This document shows, piece after piece, positions 58,731 to 64,000 of a stretch of DNA of 64,000 nucleotides (positions are counted from its first letter, which is position 1; the number at the start of each line of letters is the position of its first letter). The notes below the pieces were generated by a model that saw only the letters and a list, made by a program, of their open reading frames with translations, had not been told where the DNA came from and ran no database searches. Origin of the DNA: Parus major (taxonomy: Eukaryota; Chordata; Aves; Passeriformes; Paridae); assembly GCF_001522545.3 (NCBI RefSeq), contig NC_031768.1:7873555-7937554 (forward strand), read 5' to 3'. The position numbers were made by a program, and so were the translations under genes.

Positions 58731-59175
58731 ACTGCTAAGTTAACTTTCCCTTCTCAAAAAGTGGCAAATTTAGGAAAAAATGAAAGCTGGACCAAATTTT
58801 GTCCTTGTAATTTTTCTGATGAAGTTATGACAGATATTTTCCCAGTTATTTGCTGTGAATTGCATGATGAATGATCCCCACATAAGCCCTATTTATTTTT
58901 AAATATACTGAGAGTAAAAGGAAACCCAGGTCAGAAAACACTGACAACACAAAACTAAGGATCCGACGGAAGGAAAATAGTTTAATTAAAGCTATGGAAC
59001 ACTTTTTAATCTTAGTTATATGGAAATAGTGAGAATGTGTACTGGGAAAGACTTTTCTCAGTACACCCTGCCCAGAATTACTTTGCCATTGAGGATCTAA
59101 AGCATCATCCTGTTTGAGGCTGAGACAGCTGAGAGAGGGGAACAGAATTGCTTGCCTCTATCACTTTCTAACAGG
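58731..59175. other. AT-rich non-coding stretch
   Basis: AT-rich with several A and T runs; no exon or repeat family recognised. Confidence 0.5.
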
Positions 59176-59223
59176 CAATTAAATTTATTTAAACCTTGAC
59201 AATTAATTTTATTTAAACTCTGA
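59176..59223 (+). repeat. Two 24-bp tandem copies
   Basis: The copies 59176-59199 and 59200-59223 both start CAATTAA and end in CTGA or TTGA, and match at 21 of 24 positions. Each holds an ATTTAAA-type AT-rich core. Confidence 0.9.
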
Positions 59224-59604
59224 TTTCTTTTTGCTATATAGGAATATGAAACTGTGCCCCGATGTTAATAATAAATGAGGGAAAAAAAAAGTTTAAATAA
59301 TCATGATGAGCACATTCGTTTTCACGAATACAATTGTTTCAGTTTCAGTCTCAAAATGAAAATGAAAATGAGAGGAAATGCAGATTTCCTCCAGCCATTT
59401 ATTCCTATATACCCCAGTGCTGCTGGGGATGCTGTGGATCTTTCATGAGCCATGCATGCAAGGAAAGGTGCCCCTCTTTTCGTGGGGAAGCAGTCTGAGA
59501 AATTTTCTAAGGTACTAATCATGGGGAAAAATAATGAACATTGAAGCTGTGAGGCTTCTGACTTCCACTGTGCAGAACAGAACCTCTTCAAAGTGCTAAA
59601 TGAC

Positions 59605-59660
59605 CCAATAAGTATTTATTAATAATATTTATATTATTAATAATATTAATAATTAATTTT
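59605..59660. repeat. AT-rich repeat with 13-bp-arm palindrome
   Basis: The sequence is built from TTATTAATAAT words. Arms TTATTAATAATAT (59616-59628) and ATATTATTAATAA (59631-59643) are exact reverse complements around a TT spacer. Confidence 0.9.
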
Positions 59661-60936
59661 CTGCCACTGCTGTTGGTGGCAGCTACAACACCTCCCCTGC
59701 TGCTGGCAGTACTGGGGGCAGAAAATGCCGCTGAAATTCTCCAGCCTGAGTTCCATGGTTTTGCCAGGAATTCTACATGCTGGTGAACAAACCTTGTGCT
59801 TCTGACACCTCTCCCTCTCTCATTTGAGTTCTGGTCTTTCCACACAGGGTTCAAGAAGTCAGTCTGGGCCAGCAGGAGACCCCAGCTCTGCTGGAGCAGG
59901 CAGTGGTTGGGCTGCAGGGAAAGGATGGTCCGCAGGTGAGGGATGAATGGATCACTTCCCTTGGCACCAAGCAGTTACTTGGAGCCAGATGGGGGACTGT
60001 GGGCTTTCCAGTGAGGCTATTTAGTCTTTTATCACTTAATAAGGCATGAAGGGGTTTTTTTGGGTGTATGGCAAGAATATTTTATTTATACATATGTTTT
60101 TGTGTGCGTGTCTCTGTGTCTGCCTTATTGTTTTAAAGACAATACTCAGAAGATCACAATGCAAAGGTGAATGTGCATCTCTACCCTTGAGACTCTCCTC
60201 TGGAGCAGGAAGGCCTGAGGCAGTTTCACATGCAGAAGATCACATCAGTTTTTCTCCAGCATCCCTTGAACTCAGACAGACAAAATTCTGACAATGGACT
60301 TCCGGATTCAAAGCTGCTCTGCACTCAATTTTGGTCCTTTCTGAAGAATTGCAACCTGGAATAATCCTGAAATAGCAAACCTTCCAACCAACCCTTCTAC
60401 AGTCCTAAGCCAAATACCCAAACTTCAATTGAATTCTCTGAGCTCTCTGGGCTTTGTGGAAAAGTTTTTCTCAGTTCATGTGACTCACTCTTCCTCCTGT
60501 TAGGATAATGGAAAAGATAAACCTACACTTGGATGTCAAGAAACCACAATCACCAAACACACAAAGAATAGAAATTATTAAATAGGGGAATATTTTGAAT
60601 TTTTTCTTGTTCAGATTAAAGAAAAACACCCAACAAATGCTTTCAGCAGATGTTTTCTAACAAAATTGCATCTGGAGAATTCTGCCCTTTTCATTTTGCA
60701 GACTGATCAGATTCTGTACACATGTTGGACTCTTCACAGGGATTCAAACCTCCATCTGAGATGAGCATAGCACTCATGAAAACACAATCCTACTCCCCCT
60801 AGAACGGAGCAGCACAGAGCTTGGTGTGACCAGTCTGCAGCAGGAAAACAGGAAGACCAGCTGCTCCAGCAGTTCAAAATTAGTTTACATTAGTTCTTCC
60901 ATTGCTGCCATGGAATAGCCTGATTTGACAAACACA
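59661..60936. other. Non-coding stretch
   Basis: Ordinary sequence with a short GT-rich patch near 60097-60120. No exon is seen. Confidence 0.5.
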
Positions 60937-60972
60937 AAATCTCTGAGTCAGTAGAAATCTCTGAGTCAGTGG
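60937..60972 (+). repeat. 18-bp tandem duplication with twin AP-1 sites
   Basis: AAATCTCTGAGTCAGTAG is followed directly by the same 18 bases with one change (GTGG). Each copy carries TGAGTCA, the exact AP-1 (JUN/FOS) consensus, at 60944-60950 and 60962-60968. The sites are 18 bp apart. Whether they are used is unknown. Confidence 0.9.
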
Positions 60973-62779
60973 AAAGCCAAAATGAAAAGCCATTTTCCAT
61001 AGCTCTGCTATGTACTTAACAAGGTTATATAACCAGTCATTACTTAGCTTTTAAACTATCCATTAAGGGTTTTTTGCCTAAAAAGGGGTAAAGAGGTGTG
61101 ATGAGTCATCCAGTCTTCCTCCAAATCTTTGTGACAGTTAAAATTACATAGAAGCCAAGCTGACATCAGAAAACTGTTTTTACTGATGATTGGCCACAGC
61201 CAGTTGTGATTTCCCCTCTCTCCTGCAGAAGTTTTTGAATTACTCAGTTCAGTGGTGCTCCTGGTGAGGAGTATGGCTTTGGAAACAAAACTTTTTCCCC
61301 TCTGCTTTTGCTCTGCCTCCTGTGAGGGGAGACACATTACCTCTTACTCTTCAAAAGCCTCAGAATACACTCAAAACCCCTCAAAATAATAAAAAAGGAA
61401 CACCCCAACCTCACATGAACCTCATTTATCTCATGAGCTTTTCAGGGCAACTCTTTAGGGTCCTTGTACTGTGCCCAGCAGAACTGTGCCTGACTTCTTT
61501 CAACTCCTGAGAAATAAATGTGTTTAGTAACAGTTTCACTGAAGCCATCCAAGCAACTCTACTTTATCCATGAATAAAGCAGCAGAACAGGATCCAGGAG
61601 GCTTTCTCTCTCTCCCACTCTGCTGGAAGGAGCACACAATCCTGCTGTACAGCAGTAATGTGTCCCTCAGGCGTTCCTCACTGAAGTTCCTGCTGCAATC
61701 CAAGGCCTTCTCCTCCCTTACCCATCTTCAAGTGGTCATCTGAGAGAGGCAGGAACCGAAAAACGCTGAATGCTGTCCATCACCTTGGTACAGTAAATTA
61801 TTGCTGCCCAGTTTACCCAGCTGGAGGCTTCTCCTTCTGCAGAGTCCAGCATGAATGATTTACAGCTACCAGGAAGCTCAGATCTCTGTGAGAATCTTGG
61901 GGCTGACTTACACTCTGCTCTTGGGCAGGTTTTCCTCAATGTCTTGAATTCAAGACAGTCCACACAGGAAATTTGTTTCACTGTGAATCATGAGTTTTCT
62001 GACCTATTTGCCACTGTGTTCCCAGGGAATGGGACAGTCCTGTGCAATTCTCTGGGATTTGACAGAGCTCTCCACCTACACTGCAGTGTTGAGGACAAAG
62101 AGGTTGAGAGCTGAGGTCTCTTAAGCCCCATTCCCTTTCCTCAAAAAGATTTCAAACTACCTTTGGAGGCTTTCAGCTAGCTACATCCCTTCTGTGGCAA
62201 AACTGGGAGGGGATGATCTGGCTTCGTGCACTTTTTAAAAAGCTTGAGAAGTAAGAGCATTAGCTTCTCCACGCTGGCTAAAAAAAGGCTTGCTAAACCC
62301 GTTGAAACCAATTGAGGAGCAGAGCAGAGTTAATCCTGGAAAATGCTCACGGTAGCTCAGTGACGCAAAGGCAGAACAGGGCTGCAAGTGATCTGTTCAA
62401 AGAGGACTAGAAGAAGCTGCAGTTGGATTTTGGGGTGGGGATCAGCCCTCAGAGTTCCCTGAGTGGAAGTGGAGGCTCCTGCTATGAAAGTTCTCCCACT
62501 GCCTCTTTAACATTTTGCTCTTTTTCATGTAAGATTTTCTTCTGTGGAGAACTTCTGACATTTTTCCATCTGCCTTCTGAGTTCAGGCTGATGGAGAATA
62601 GGCATGAAGTACAAGCCATAAAAGCTTTCTCCTTTGAAAGGACTGTGTGTTCCAGTCTCTACTTGGAAAAACATTTCAGAATGCATTATCACCATTCACA
62701 TTGTACAAACAGCAGCCGTGTACTTGAAGCAGGACCAAGGTCCCCCTGTCCCAGACACTGCATTTCCAAGCAATGAGAG
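60973..62779. other. Non-coding stretch
   Basis: No exon or transposon is recognised; frames of up to 117 codons match nothing I know. Confidence 0.5.
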
Positions 62780-62960
62780 GTAATCTCCATTTTCAGTGTT
62801 ACAGTTTAAGCATCAGAAAATGTATTTAAACTTGCAGTGGCATTCTGTTGGATTAAACATATTTGGGTGAAGCCATCAGCTCGTTTATTAAATTAGCTTG
62901 CTGAAGCTATAGCACCCTCCATCCAAAACATGGGCTCACACCAAAGCCCAAATGAAAATG
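62780..62960. other. Weak candidate conserved segment
   Basis: Repeat-free AT-rich sequence with TTGGATTAAACATATTTGG and CTCGTTTATTAAATTAGC. CNE-like in texture only. Confidence 0.2.
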
Positions 62961-64000
62961 TTTGGAGCTTTTAAGGAACCTCAGTTACACGTAAGGATGG
63001 AGTGTGTTTGGTGTAGTTTTAAGAGAGGGTTCTGTGGCTGTATGTACACAAATGCATGAGAGAAAGGAAAAGGTACAAATACAGAGAGGAAAAAAGAAAG
63101 AAACAGAAAGAAAACCTCAGAGATGGACACAGAACAGCTGATGCTCGGACCCTGGGAAGTATCTGAGAGGACTGATGCTTAGAGTCTGAAAAGGGCTTGG
63201 AAGTTTGGCAAAGAACAGGCTGTTGTGTGACTCCCTTGGGAACATGGTGCTTGTGTGGTCCCTCTAAAGGAACTGCATCCAGGGAAAAACTGTCTTTAAT
63301 GCTTTTAACTCAATCACCCCAAAGCTTGCTACTAGCTTGAGTTAAAAAGAAATTAGAGATCTTTGAATAGAAATCTACTGTTTTTTCTCATTTTTAGCAT
63401 ACTTCTCTTCCAACAACAATTTCTCATCAGGCAAACTAAAGTGTCTGCAATGGAAATTATCTTCTAAAAATGTACTGTTCCAATAACAGAAATCCTCCAT
63501 GTGACATGAAAGCCTATCAAAACTGTGCCATATAACTCGAATTTCAAATTTCAAGTAACTTATCGCACCTCTATTTGGTTTTGGTTTCTTTCAATTAGTT
63601 TCTGTTGCTTTTCTGCAGAAAGATGACAGACAGTTAAAGCCCACAAGAATCAAGCAAACATTATCCTCCTTATACAAACATCACTGAAATCCTCTGATGC
63701 TGTTTGTTCGTTGACATGGCTTCCATAGGGGCCACTCCCTCAAGTCCTTGTTTAATTTTCAAATTTGCCCTGGAACCAAATTTTTCAATTATGCTCTGGC
63801 CACATGAGATTTTGCCAAGGCAGCTCAAAGGCAGAATTTCCAGACTCCAAAGTGGTAAGACACGAGGTGTCCTCTTTAGGGCATCAGATCCCATCCCAGC
63901 TCTCCACAGGTAATTGGGAGGATGATGACTCCCCAGTTCAGCCAACAGAGCTCTTAAGGATCTCAGTTATCTTACTGACAAACTCAGAGGTGTCCAGCCC
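62961..64000. other. Non-coding stretch
   Basis: Includes a purine-rich patch (63060-63115, GAAAGGAAAAGG-like) and an inverted repeat at 63303-63347. No exon is seen up to the window end. Confidence 0.5.
63303..63347. repeat. Inverted repeat, 11-bp arms, 23-base spacer
   Basis: TTTTAACTCAA (63303-63313) and TTGAGTTAAAA (63337-63347) are exact reverse complements. The spacer also contains AAGCTT and TAGCTT words. No terminal target duplication or transposase was found. Confidence 0.9.

Overview
The window reads as vertebrate nuclear DNA, most likely from a bird. The only recognisable transposable elements are three decayed CR1 non-LTR retrotransposon fragments (1085-1216, 13801-13965, 36715-37425). 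CR1 is the dominant LINE of birds and non-avian reptiles, and the very low repeat load fits a bird better than a reptile or mammal. CpG is sparse, there are no compact back-to-back ORFs with ribosome-binding sites, and simple repeats and homopolymer runs are typical of eukaryotic non-coding DNA. Species and chromosome cannot be told from the sequence alone.

I find no host protein-coding exon, rRNA, tRNA or known small RNA that I can defend. Long open frames exist (up to 358 codons from an ATG), but they sit in pyrimidine-rich, stop-poor DNA, match no protein I recognise and often have open frames on the other strand. The window is best described as an intergenic desert or the inside of a very large intron.

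Layout: 1-4.6 kb is ordinary sequence with one CR1 tail and a long chance ORF. 4.6-6.9 kb holds AT-rich, TAAT-rich stretches that look like conserved non-coding elements (CNEs). 6.9-12 kb is ordinary. 12-14.4 kb has a candidate CNE, an 11-bp minisatellite, a polypyrimidine tract and a CR1 tail. 15.7-16.6 kb and above all 17.8-20.7 kb are CpG-enriched and motif-rich, with a small CpG-island-like patch at 18317-18540; this is the best regulatory candidate. A TGATTRAT-rich simple repeat lies at 21.8 kb. 22-30 kb is mostly ordinary. 30-36.7 kb contains several candidate CNEs, a hairpin and a second long chance ORF, and ends in a CR1 reverse-transcriptase relic. 37-46 kb is ordinary, with candidate CNEs at 38.9 and 43.6 kb and a 23-bp palindrome at 44.97 kb. 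At 46.0 kb lies a regular array of four paired E-box-like palindromes. A 53-56-bp minisatellite interrupted by a 290-base assembly gap occupies 50546-50979. A long (ATT)n microsatellite is at 54.8 kb. 55.4-59.7 kb is rich in candidate CNEs and AT-rich repeats, and twin AP-1 consensus sites lie at 60.94 kb.

If the window has a function it is probably regulatory: scattered candidate enhancers acting on a gene outside it. No new gene system can be shown. The items most worth a second look are the E-box palindrome array, the 17.8-20.7 kb block, the gap-spanning minisatellite and the two perfect hairpins. All CNE calls rest on reading composition and motifs only, because no alignment was possible.
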